NCBI GenBank assembly: GCA_041751095.1
Contig: JBGSYC010000181.1
Span: 101,530-165,529, forward strand
From: JADCRZ01 sp041751095
Lineage (GTDB): Bacteria > Bacteroidota > Bacteroidia > Chitinophagales > Chitinophagaceae
Reading direction: 5' to 3'
Length of the DNA: 64,000 bases
Shown here in pieces: positions 17,331-25,377 of the stretch. How positions within the stretch are numbered: the stretch's first letter is position 1; the number at the start of each line of letters is the position of its first letter. Position numbers and translations under genes: made by a program. Under the pieces are notes generated by a model. It had not been told where the DNA came from and did no database searches. It saw nothing but the letters and a program-made list of their open reading frames with translations.

Positions 17331-17918
17331 TTATTGCCGGGGATGGTTGGCTTTCAGATTTTTTGCCGCCATCGACACCGTTTCCTCAACTCGATTCTGC
17401 CTGGTTTCGGGCCTTTTGGCATTTAATATCCATTCCAGTATGCCACGTTTTGAAGAGCGGGAAAAGTTGCTCCAGTTCTCAAAAGCCGTTTTGTTGCCGT
17501 CAAATCCCCGCTGAAGGTCAGCCGGGACAATGATATTTTCCACATCATCCAATGCATTCCATGTTCCGGTTTCCTTTGCAATTTCAATCATTTTTAATCC
17601 CGCCGGCGCAATAGCGTTTTTTTTAAGAAGCCTTTCTACGGTTGCTTTGTTTACTTTACTCCACTTGCTCTTGGGATTCCTTCGGGAAAAAAACTGATAA
17701 TAGCTTTCCTCGTCTCTTTTATTGGCCTTACTGTCGATCCAGCCAAAGCATATGGCCTCTTCCACAGCATCAGGATAATACACGCTTGGCACATCGCTTT
17801 CCTTTCTGTAAATGATAAGCCACACAGATTTTTCTGACTGATGATTCTTCTGTAGCCAGTTACGCCAGTCCTTCCTTGACGGCGCATAAAATGTCTTAAT
17901 ATTATCTCTAAGTTCCAT
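17331..17918 (-). CDS. YdeI/OmpD-associated family protein
   Basis: The 195-residue cytosolic protein shows the family pattern: KDWRNWLQKNHQSEKSVWLIIYRK near residue 15-38, then EEAICFGWIDSKANKRDEESYYQFFSRRNPKSKWSKVNK (about 52-90). The C-terminal half has DLQRGFDGNKTAFENWSNFSRSSKRGILEWI, the bacteriocin-protection/OmpD-associated segment. The family is linked to antimicrobial-peptide resistance in some organisms, but its biochemical role is not settled. It is monocistronic as far as can be seen. Confidence 0.88.
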   Translation of the reverse strand: MELRDNIKTFYAPSRKDWRNWLQKNHQSEKSVWLIIYRKESDVPSVYYPDAVEEAICFGWIDSKANKRDEESYYQFFSRRNPKSKWSKVNKATVERLLKKNAIAPAGLKMIEIAKETGTWNALDDVENIIVPADLQRGFDGNKTAFENWSNFSRSSKRGILEWILNAKRPETRQNRVEETVSMAAKNLKANHPRQ

Positions 17919-18081
17919 ATTGGTGAGGCGTTTAATTTAAATTTGCATAAGATGCCGTGAGTTTCCGCCCCGGGGACTTTGAACCGGGCAACTTGCCAGG
18001 CACCAGCGGTGGCGCAAACCGGTTGCTTCCTGCCGCTCCGAACGCCAAAATTATTCGTTCACCAGGTAATCAGCGTTAAAA

Positions 18082-18855
18082 ATGAAGACAAAAAAAGAAA
18101 GAAAATATCTCAAAAAGTATTGGAAAGGGATTTTTGCAAACATCAAATCTTTTATTAAAACTCATAACCAGGAAGACCTGCATCAGTTCCGAGTCAATGT
18201 TAAAAAGCTAAAATCGTTATTGGTATTATTTCAAAGCGGCAGGGGCACTGATAAGCTGTTACGGCGTTTTAAACCGGTTAGGAAAGTTTTTAGAAAAGCC
18301 GGAGACATCAGGAATGCGCATGTAAACCTGCAATTATGTAATCAGTACCATATAGATAATGATCAATTTGAAAAAGAGCAGATGCAAACTGCAGAACGTG
18401 GCACTTTTGGATTTTGCGGAGACGGCAGCAGGCACATAAAAAAGCTGAAAAAAGCCCGTAAAAAAATAAACAGCGGGATTCACGATCTGGAAAAGAAAAG
18501 TATCTATAAATTTTATGATAAGAACCTCAAAGAAATCTCCGGTTTTTTTGAAGCGCCTGTGTTTGATGAAAGTTTACATGAATGCAGAAAAAAAATTAAA
18601 TTTTTATTACACAATCATGAACCTTCGGTAAAGGCACTAAAGAAGAAAGTAATCCTCGATATAACCTATCTCGATCAGCTTCAGGAAAGCATCGGAAAGT
18701 GGCATGATAATGCTGTGGCTATGGAACTTCTTACATCATCCGGCACGGATGACGAACTGGTTGCCGGTAAAATAAATATGCAGACAGAAGAATTACAGGC
18801 ACAGATCGTGGAGAGTTCACAGGACTTTGATCGAAAGGCTATGGTTAAGTTATAA
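18082..18855 (+). CDS. CHAD domain protein
   Basis: CHAD is an all-helical, basic domain that binds polyphosphate. The 257-residue product carries the two characteristic repeats: EDLHQFRVNVKKLKSLLVLF (about 32-51), containing the conserved His, and LHECRKKIKFLL (about 173-184), followed by LQESIGKWHDNAVAMELL near residue 200-217. It is very Lys-rich, as expected. There is no CYTH (triphosphatase) domain or ppk gene beside it, so the partner is unknown. It is transcribed alone. Confidence 0.85.
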   Translation: MKTKKERKYLKKYWKGIFANIKSFIKTHNQEDLHQFRVNVKKLKSLLVLFQSGRGTDKLLRRFKPVRKVFRKAGDIRNAHVNLQLCNQYHIDNDQFEKEQMQTAERGTFGFCGDGSRHIKKLKKARKKINSGIHDLEKKSIYKFYDKNLKEISGFFEAPVFDESLHECRKKIKFLLHNHEPSVKALKKKVILDITYLDQLQESIGKWHDNAVAMELLTSSGTDDELVAGKINMQTEELQAQIVESSQDFDRKAMVKL

Positions 18856-19199
18856 ATAAGACAGCAGTTTTTGTTAACAACATCGAGTCGGTAAGTTGGC
18901 ATTACAGATGTTAGATTTCAGCTTTTTTTTCACCCCTGCCGTTTCGGTAAAAAGCGGCCATCGTTTAAAAAACTTTGATGGTATGTGATTCATGAACTTC
19001 AATTCTTTTTACAAGTGAATACCGTCGCTCCGTGGATTAAATCTCACCCATACAATCGATCACTCAAAGTTTCACATCGGCGGAATTATATAACATTTTA
19101 CCATAATTATGTAATATCGCTGATTGGCTATAATGTACTTTTGCCTTACACAATTTTATAATCTAATCCTGTATTCAATATAATAAATAAAGACAGCAT
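18856..19199. other. intergenic region upstream of the copper block
   Basis: There is no gene in these 344 bases. The right half is AT-rich and holds a -7-type box (see 19136-19143). No repeat of the GGCTCC family is seen here. Confidence 0.6.
19136..19143 (+). promoter_or_regulatory. candidate Bacteroidota -7 box (TACTTTTG)
   Basis: TACTTTTG fits the TAnnTTTG consensus and lies 57 bases before the DUF3347 start. A good -33 TTTG is not visible at the usual spacing, so the element may depend on an activator such as the AraC-type protein at 23117-23692. Confidence 0.4.
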
Positions 19200-19733
19200 A
19201 TGAAAAAAATAACACTCTTTGCACTGGTAGTTGTTTTGTTAAACCTCACCCTGAAAGCTCAACACGATCATGCGGAGAACATTAGCACTACAAAAACCAG
19301 TATGGCAAGCCCGGCCTCCCCGTCTCAGTTACTCACCAGTTATTTTGCGCTTAAAGACGCTTTAGTAAACAGCGATGCGACACTGGCCGCAACTAAGGCC
19401 GGTGAGTTTATCACAACTGCCAATGCTATCGATATCAAATCAATGTCCGAAGCAGAGCAAAAGGCATTTCAAGCATTGCAGGAAAAGCTGGTGTCTGATG
19501 CCAAAAGTATTTCATCAACAAAAGATATCGTTAAGCAAAGAGATCATTTTGAATTATTTTCCGAACATTTTTATACACTCGCCAAAGCGGTAAAGTTATC
19601 ATCAGCACCTGTTTACCAGGCATTTTGCCCGATGAAAAAAGCATCATGGTTGAGCAGTGAGAAATCTATAAAGAATCCCTACTACGGAAAGCAAATGCTA
19701 ACCTGCGGTAACATTAAAGAAACACTGAATTAA
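19200..19733 (+). CDS. DUF3347 domain-containing exported protein (copper-block)
   Basis: The 177-residue product has a Sec signal (to LKAQ, residue 20), a His/Asp-rich stretch HDHAEN right after it, and a DUF3347 domain. The domain is a helical region (YFALKDALVNSDATLAATKAGEF) and the conserved end VYQAFCPMKKASWLSSEKSIKNPYYGKQMLTCG, whose Cys and Met residues are suited to metal binding. DUF3347 is often fused to or placed beside CusB-type copper-efflux adaptors. Here it starts a block with a multicopper oxidase and a Csp-like protein. A role in periplasmic copper binding is likely but inferred. Confidence 0.85.
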   Translation: MKKITLFALVVVLLNLTLKAQHDHAENISTTKTSMASPASPSQLLTSYFALKDALVNSDATLAATKAGEFITTANAIDIKSMSEAEQKAFQALQEKLVSDAKSISSTKDIVKQRDHFELFSEHFYTLAKAVKLSSAPVYQAFCPMKKASWLSSEKSIKNPYYGKQMLTCGNIKETLN

Positions 19734-19984
19734 AGGACGGTCTGAGTTAGGGGCTGTAAAAGAGCCATTATCTAACCCGGATTTCCTGGTTAACTGACTT
19801 CCCTTTGTTATTTTTTATCGCAGGGATGGTTACGCTGCGGATAATCCTAACAGCATCATCCAGTAAAGCGGGCTAATCTGATTCAGAAGAACTATACCAA
19901 CGCCGTGACACGTACTAACAATCATTTTGCGGAAAATCTAAAGCGGATGATTATGAAAAACCACCGGGAACTACCGATTAAAAC

Positions 19985-22543
19985 GTGAATAAACTGATCT
20001 TAACAACCATGCTGGTTTGCCTGTCTTTAGCCGTAACAGCCTGGCAGGTAGTTTATACCTGTGCGATGCATCCCGGGGTGCAGATGACTAAAACAGGAAA
20101 ATGCCCGAAATGCGGCATGATGTTAACGAGGAAGCCATTAAAAAACCGTGGTGGGATAATTGCGCCGCATACTGCAAAAGAGGCCGGTAAGCCTGCGACG
20201 GCAGTGCCAGGCTCGAAAGAAGAATTGGCTCCTACAGCATTGCAAAAGGCCGGAAAAGTAAATAAAGCTTCAGCCGGTAGAACAGTGGTGTATCATTTAT
20301 ATGTAACCAATACAATAGTTAACTATACCGGCAAAAGTAAACATGCATTTGCCATCAACGGTTCCATCCCCGCCCCTACGCTTTATTTCACTGAAGGAGA
20401 TACAGCGGAAATTTATCTTCATAACCGGTTGAAAACAGAAACCTCGCTTCACTGGCACGGTTTGATTTTACCCAATTATGCTGATGGCGTTCCTTACCTG
20501 ACTACATCAAAAATACCGGGGGGAACAACTCATTTGTACAAATTTCCTATTGTGCAAAACGGCACTTACTGGTATCACTCGCATACAAAGCTGCAGGAAC
20601 AGGTGGGAATGTATGGAGCATTCATCATCAGGAAAAAAGAAGAGCCGGAGATAGCGCAATATCCAATTGTTCTGAGCGAGTGGACAGACGAAAATCCGCA
20701 CCAGGTGCAACGCCGCCTGCGTACGGCCAACGACTGGTACGCCATTAAAAAGGGAAGCACGCAAAGCTATGCGGAAGCCATAAAGGCGGGCCGGTTTAAG
20801 ACAAAGCTTACCAACGAATGGAAGCGGATGATGGCTATGGATGTCAGTGATGTTTATTACAACAGGTTTTTAATAAACGGAAAGGTGCAAACGCTGCTCA
20901 GCAAACCGAAAGCCGGAGAGAAGGTAAAACTTAGAATTGTAAATGGTGGCGCCTCTACTTATTTCTGGTTAAAGTATGCCGGTGGTAAAATGACTGTCGT
21001 GGCCAATGACGGTGAAGATGTGCAGCCCGTAGAAGTAGACAGGCTGATCATTGCCGTTGCCGAAACCTATGATGTTATCGTAACCATACCAGGAAACATG
21101 AGCTACGAATTTCTGGCCACTTCCGAAGACCGGACGAAGTCTGCTTCGCTGTGGCTTGGCAAAGGGCATAAAATGCACGCCAAACCTTTACCGCGGCTGC
21201 AATATTTTGAAGGCATGCAAATGATGAACAGCATGATGAAGATGAACGGTGATATGACCGATATGGGGATGAACATGAGTTTGCAGCAAATGGATATGAA
21301 CAGCGTGATGTATCCCGAAATAACGGGAGGCGCTACCGAAGATAATACCATGCATAACGAAGATCATACCAGGCATAAAATAGATAGCATGCCAGGGAGT
21401 GAAACCGGCATGAATGATAGTGCCAAAGAAACCAATATGCATGACATGCATGAGATGAAAACTGACAGCACCTCAGAGATGAAAGTGGATGGCCATAATC
21501 ATAATGCTATGGATATAAGCACCGGCAATGCAGACATGGTAACATTAAATTATTCCATGCTGAAAGCGGTCAGAAAAACGACTCTGCCGGCGGCACCAAC
21601 CCGTACCATGCACTTCAACCTTACGGGGAATATGAACCGGTACATATGGATGATTGATAACAAAGTCGTAGGTGAATGGGATAAGATTCTGATTAAGCAA
21701 GGGGAAAATATACGCATTATACTCACCAACAACTCCATGATGCGACACCCGATGCACCTGCATGGACACTTTTTCAGAGTACTTAATGGCCAGGGCGAAT
21801 ATGCACCATTAAAAAATGTGCTCGATATCATGCCGATGGAAACAGACACAATAGAGTTTGCAGCCGCCCACCCGGGCGACTGGTTCTTTCATTGCCATAT
21901 CCTGTATCACATGATGGCAGGCATGGGAAATGTGTTCAGCTACGTAAATTCACCCCCTAATCCGGAACTGCCGGATCCGGCGAAAGCATGGCGAAAATTC
22001 GTACAGGATAACACGATGAACCACCTGATGGCGGAGGTTGGACTGGAAAGTAATGGAAGTGATGGTGAAGTCATGTTTTCCACAACTCGCTATGCCTTGC
22101 GTTCAGAATGGCGTATAGGTCTTAACTCACATCATGGATACGAAAGCGAGACATACTTTGGCCGGTTCCTGGGCAGGAATCAATGGTTGTTTCCGTATAT
22201 TGGATTTGATTATCATTATAACAACAGGTTAAACAGCGTGGAGAAAAACCTTGTTGGTCAAAACAGCAATCAAAACAACCGTAAGGCTTTTGTCGCAGGT
22301 GTGCAATACACTTTGCCCATGCTGGCAGTCGCCGATGCAAGAATAGACAGCAAAGGAAAATTCCGGTTTCAGTTGAGCAGGGAGGACGTGCCCATAAGCA
22401 AACGTTTGCGGTTTAAAGTGATGGGTAACACAGATAGAGAATATATGGCAGGATTAAAATATATTCTTACCAAATGGTTTTCCCTGTCAACTCACTACGA
22501 CAGCGATATGGCGTTTGGTGCAGGCGTCACCATAACCTACTAA
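19985..22543 (+). CDS. multicopper oxidase (CopA-like) with heavy-metal-binding N-terminus and barrel-like C-terminus
   Basis: This is a periplasmic copper oxidase that probably oxidises Cu(I). The start is GTG, giving a good signal peptide MNKLILTTMLV..; the ATG at 20009 would shorten it. Domain order: heavy-metal-binding motif YTCAMHP..GKCPKCGM (about 24-48); cupredoxin 1 with H156-W-H158 and H198-S-H200; cupredoxin 2; a Met/His-rich insert (about 415-515); and cupredoxin 3 with H588, H591, H593 and H636-C637-H638..H642 plus an axial Met (HMMAGMG). All type 1, 2 and 3 ligands are therefore present. Residues about 680-852 are extra: alternating polar and aromatic segments (WRIGLNSHHGYES, WLFPYIGFDYHYNN, AGVTITY end) resemble a CopB-like outer-membrane barrel. 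It is usually 550-650 residues long, so this protein looks like a fusion. Confidence 0.93.
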   Translation: MNKLILTTMLVCLSLAVTAWQVVYTCAMHPGVQMTKTGKCPKCGMMLTRKPLKNRGGIIAPHTAKEAGKPATAVPGSKEELAPTALQKAGKVNKASAGRTVVYHLYVTNTIVNYTGKSKHAFAINGSIPAPTLYFTEGDTAEIYLHNRLKTETSLHWHGLILPNYADGVPYLTTSKIPGGTTHLYKFPIVQNGTYWYHSHTKLQEQVGMYGAFIIRKKEEPEIAQYPIVLSEWTDENPHQVQRRLRTANDWYAIKKGSTQSYAEAIKAGRFKTKLTNEWKRMMAMDVSDVYYNRFLINGKVQTLLSKPKAGEKVKLRIVNGGASTYFWLKYAGGKMTVVANDGEDVQPVEVDRLIIAVAETYDVIVTIPGNMSYEFLATSEDRTKSASLWLGKGHKMHAKPLPRLQYFEGMQMMNSMMKMNGDMTDMGMNMSLQQMDMNSVMYPEITGGATEDNTMHNEDHTRHKIDSMPGSETGMNDSAKETNMHDMHEMKTDSTSEMKVDGHNHNAMDISTGNADMVTLNYSMLKAVRKTTLPAAPTRTMHFNLTGNMNRYIWMIDNKVVGEWDKILIKQGENIRIILTNNSMMRHPMHLHGHFFRVLNGQGEYAPLKNVLDIMPMETDTIEFAAAHPGDWFFHCHILYHMMAGMGNVFSYVNSPPNPELPDPAKAWRKFVQDNTMNHLMAEVGLESNGSDGEVMFSTTRYALRSEWRIGLNSHHGYESETYFGRFLGRNQWLFPYIGFDYHYNNRLNSVEKNLVGQNSNQNNRKAFVAGVQYTLPMLAVADARIDSKGKFRFQLSREDVPISKRLRFKVMGNTDREYMAGLKYILTKWFSLSTHYDSDMAFGAGVTITY

Positions 22544-22588
22544 GAAAATAACGATGCCACATTTTTCATCATTTATAAATCAAAACAA

Positions 22589-22921
22589 ATGGCTCAGGAA
22601 CATCCCACACAGTTGATTGCCGCTCTCAATAGTTGTGCAACATTATGTAACCATTGTGCAACGGCGTGTTTAGAAGAAGATAACGTTCAGATGCTTGTTA
22701 AATGCATTAAGCTCGATCTGGATTGCGCTGATGTATGCACCGTTGTTGCCGCTCTTTTAGCAAGAGGCTCCGAACATGGGAAGCACTTACTAAAGGAATG
22801 TGCAGAAATCTGCAAAGCCTGTGCAGATGAATGCGAAAAGCATGCACATCATCATGAGCATTGTAAAAGATGTGCGGAGGCATGCAGGGCGTGCGCCGAT
22901 GCATGTACTTCAATGTCGTAA
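22589..22921 (+). CDS. four-helix bundle copper-binding protein (Csp-like, DUF326)
   Basis: The 110-residue protein is rich in Cys and His. Cys pairs spaced CxxxC along amphipathic helices (CATLCNHCATACLEE, CADVCTVV, CAEICKACADECEKH, CKRCAEACRACADAC) match Csp3-type copper-storage proteins, in which the Cys line the bundle core and bind many Cu(I) ions. There is no signal peptide, so it is a cytosolic store like Csp3. It starts 45 bases after the multicopper oxidase in the same direction. Family and role are well supported by pattern and context. Confidence 0.92.
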   Translation: MAQEHPTQLIAALNSCATLCNHCATACLEEDNVQMLVKCIKLDLDCADVCTVVAALLARGSEHGKHLLKECAEICKACADECEKHAHHHEHCKRCAEACRACADACTSMS

Positions 22922-22930
22922 AGGAAAACA

Positions 22931-22954
22931 TGCAAAGCAATGAATTGCTTTGCA
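22931..22954 (+). terminator. hairpin after the Csp-like gene
   Basis: TGCAAAGCAA and TTGCTTTGCA form a perfect 10-bp stem with a TGAA loop, 9 bases after the stop. No T-run follows directly, so it may be a terminator or an mRNA 3'-end stabiliser for the copper block. Confidence 0.5.
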
Positions 22955-22981
22955 GACGGCAGGTTATAAAAAATCATGCTT

Positions 22982-23095
22982 GCTCCGGTAGGAACGCCGT
23001 GTTTATCGCAATGAAATTAATCTCATTTTTTGCCTAATCTTCACGCGGCTCCTATGGAGCCTAGCCTTTGAGGCATGGTATACTATAAACACGAG
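22982..23095. repeat. GGCTCC-palindrome repeat element
   Basis: This is a diverged copy of the element at 13240-13380: GCTCCGGTAGGAACGCC, then GTGTTTATCGCAA, then GGCTCCTATGGAGCC (23047-23061), ending TATAAACACGAGG. It lies between the Csp-like and AraC-type genes. Confidence 0.75.
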
Positions 23096-23116
23096 GATGG
23101 GGGGTGTCTTGAAATA

Positions 23117-23692
23117 TTACCTGCTGAGCTTATCCAGGGGTTTTCTTGTGTTTTCTTTTAACTGTTTGAATTTGGAAGGAGTATACCCTGTAATGGCCTT
23201 AAATTGCTGAGACAGGTGTTGAACGCTGCTGTATCCCAATTTATATGCGATCTCATTAAGATTTAATTCATTATATACCAGCAATTCTTTCGCGCGTTCA
23301 ATTCTCTGAAGAATGACAAATTTTTCGAGGGTGACGCCTTCTACTGCTGAAAACTGGGTGGAGAGATAATGATAGTCCATTTGAAGGCGGTCTTTAAGGA
23401 TAACAGAAAGCTTTGTATTTATTTCGACGTCTTCATGGCGATGTATCAGGTCAATGATTATATTCTTTATCTTTTCAACCAGGGCAAGCTTTTTATCATC
23501 AAGCAACTCGAACCCAAGTGCAGAAAGATTCTCTCTTAATGCTTGTAGTTGCTGTTCAGCCGGTTGCGTAGAGAGTTCCACCTCCCCTAACTGAACGTTT
23601 TTATATTGCAGCCCCACCTTTTCTAACTGCTGTTTAACCACCATTATACAGCGGTCGCATACCATATTTTTTATGTGCAGGTTCATCTGCAA
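23117..23692 (-). CDS. AraC-type regulator with N-terminal HMA-like metal-binding segment
   Basis: The 191-residue protein has a ferredoxin-like HMA-type N-terminus (LHIKNMVCDRCIMVVKQQLEKVG, with the CxxC at C12-C15, then VQLGEVELSTQ) and a C-terminal AraC-type double helix-turn-helix (LNEIAYKLGYSSVQHLSQQFKAITGYTPSKFKQL). The layout is that of a metal-responsive activator in which the CxxC senses Cu(I) or a similar ion. It is convergent with the copper block, whose promoter is its most likely target. DNA-binding sites cannot be assigned. Domain call strong, metal identity inferred. Confidence 0.85.
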   Translation of the reverse strand: MQMNLHIKNMVCDRCIMVVKQQLEKVGLQYKNVQLGEVELSTQPAEQQLQALRENLSALGFELLDDKKLALVEKIKNIIIDLIHRHEDVEINTKLSVILKDRLQMDYHYLSTQFSAVEGVTLEKFVILQRIERAKELLVYNELNLNEIAYKLGYSSVQHLSQQFKAITGYTPSKFKQLKENTRKPLDKLSR

Positions 23693-23699
23693 ATTTAAT

Positions 23700-23890
23700 C
23701 ATTAACTCGCATAGCAATGTTATGAATTAGTTCTTCGGCTCCGTAGGTGCCGCGTAAACATTTACGATGACGGTACGGATCCGAACCTTTGAAGTTTTGA
23801 TTTAATTAGTCCTTCAGCTCCGTGGGTGCCGCGTAAACTTCTACCTGGCTCCTGACAAAGCCCGGGGTTTGACAGCAATGTATTAAATTA
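23700..23890. repeat. two diverged GGCTCCGTAGGTGCC repeat elements
   Basis: ATAGCAATG..AATTAGTTCTTCGGCTCCGTAGGTGCCGCGTAAAC (about 23708-23758) and a second partial copy (TTAGTCCTTCAGCTCCGTGGGTGCCGCGTAAAC, about 23808-23838) belong to the family seen at 13.2 kb and 49.3 kb. They are non-coding and lie between divergent genes. Confidence 0.75.
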
Positions 23891-23977
23891 CAGCTGCATT
23901 GAGCCGCAACATTGCCAATTCCTTTCGCGCCGCTGGCTTAAATGTTGCAATAATTGGTATATACCATAAACCATTCT

Positions 23978-24979
23978 ATGTCATCACCATCTTCCTCACC
24001 GCTTCATAACAAAGTAATCGTTATTACCGGCGCCTCCAGTGGCGCAGGACGTGCCGCAGCTTTGGAATTCGCCAGGCATAAAGCCACCCTTGTACTGGCC
24101 GCACGCAATGAGCAGGCGCTGGCCGATATTGTTGAAGAATGTGAAGCGCTTGGATCGAAAGCAACCTTTATCAGAACAGACGTAACAGATGCAATGGATG
24201 TAAAGGACCTCGCTGCCGCAGCAATGGCATTCGGCGGAAAAATAGATGTGTGGATCAATAACGCAGGTGTGCTGGCCATCGGCGAACTTGCAGAAACGCC
24301 GGTAGAAATCCATGCGCAGGTAATACGTACCAACCTTATAGGTTACCTGTACGGAGCCCATGCCGTACTGCCTTATTTTAAAAAGCAGAAGGAGGGCATA
24401 CTCATCAATAATATTTCTATCGGCGGATGGCTGCCCGTACCTTACGGCACAGGTTACTCGGCCAGCAAATTTGGCCTCCGCGGATTCTCACAGGCCTTGC
24501 GCGGAGAACTGAACAAATTTCCAAAAATCCATGTATGCGATCTATATCCTGCTTTTATTGATACGCCCGGAGTTCAGCATGCTGCTAACTATACCGGTGT
24601 AGCGCTCAGGCCCGCGCCTCCGGTATACGACCCGCGTTGTGTTGCCAGATCAATGGTGAAGCTGGCGCACAGGCCTAAACGAACCGTCATGATCGGAAGT
24701 GTCACACCTCTGCTCAGACTTGCCCAGTTTATATCCCCTGCACTTACCCGTAGCATTACCGGATCTGTTATATCGGCTTACGTTAAACATGCTGATCCCA
24801 CTGCTGCTACGTCCGGCAATTTATTTCAACCGGTAAACTATGGCACAACCATATACGGAGGGTGGACTACGCCTACCGGCCTGACCATGCGCAGGAAGCG
24901 CACAACTGCCGCCGCGGTGATATTTGCCGGTGCCGCTGCTGCCTTCTACCTGCTTACAAAAACAAATCAAAGATCTTAA
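23978..24979 (+). CDS. SDR family oxidoreductase with C-terminal membrane segment
   Basis: This is a short-chain dehydrogenase of the classical type: TGASSGAGRAAALEF binds the dinucleotide, NNAGV follows strand 4, and the catalytic Tyr-Lys are in GYSASKFG. I chose the ATG at 23978; an in-frame ATG eight codons upstream (23954) is possible. The C-terminal tail after about residue 285 has a proline/threonine stretch and a short hydrophobic helix (AAAVIFAGAAAAFYLL), giving a tail anchor as in related membrane-bound SDRs. The substrate is unknown and there is no informative neighbour. Confidence 0.9.
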   Translation: MSSPSSSPLHNKVIVITGASSGAGRAAALEFARHKATLVLAARNEQALADIVEECEALGSKATFIRTDVTDAMDVKDLAAAAMAFGGKIDVWINNAGVLAIGELAETPVEIHAQVIRTNLIGYLYGAHAVLPYFKKQKEGILINNISIGGWLPVPYGTGYSASKFGLRGFSQALRGELNKFPKIHVCDLYPAFIDTPGVQHAANYTGVALRPAPPVYDPRCVARSMVKLAHRPKRTVMIGSVTPLLRLAQFISPALTRSITGSVISAYVKHADPTAATSGNLFQPVNYGTTIYGGWTTPTGLTMRRKRTTAAAVIFAGAAAAFYLLTKTNQRS

Positions 24980-25377
24980 AAATAGTAAGCCTGCCTGAAG
25001 ATTGCCGGCGCTGGTAAGCGAATGATCAGGTAACCCTGCCAGACCTGACTGTCTTAAAACCCCATCCATCTTCAATCATTTTCCATATACATGTGGTTGA
25101 CTGGGTATTTCCGTAATGATACTTCAATTTCTGGCATTAATATAAAATCCCTTAAGAGTAAATACGTATTTTATCAATATTACCTTAATTCCGTTAATAT
25201 TTAGATGCGGTAGTATACTAATTTTAAAAATAAGCGTTCTTATAAAATCAAATAATTCTGAATTATCGGTATGATAAGGAATTAAACGCAGAGATATTTT
25301 ACAAAGAATTGCGTTATGTAATCTGTCCTCTGAATTTATGGTCAGGCATTTTGTTTATCCAAAAAATATTACGGGAG
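24980..25377. other. AT-rich intergenic/leader region
   Basis: No gene is supported here. The stretch from 25140 is very AT-rich and includes the perfect palindrome AAATACGTATTT (25160-25171), a possible operator for the downstream di-iron protein. An in-frame ATG at 25309 exists but would add 23 residues of no clear family match. Confidence 0.5.

Noticed and set aside
21103..21451. Antisense frames over the Met/His-rich part of the oxidase
   Set aside because: They are shadows of the biased codons of the Met-rich insert.
25309..25377. Upstream start of the di-iron protein
   Set aside because: The extra 23 residues precede the DUF2249 domain and have no match; the ATG at 25378 fits better.
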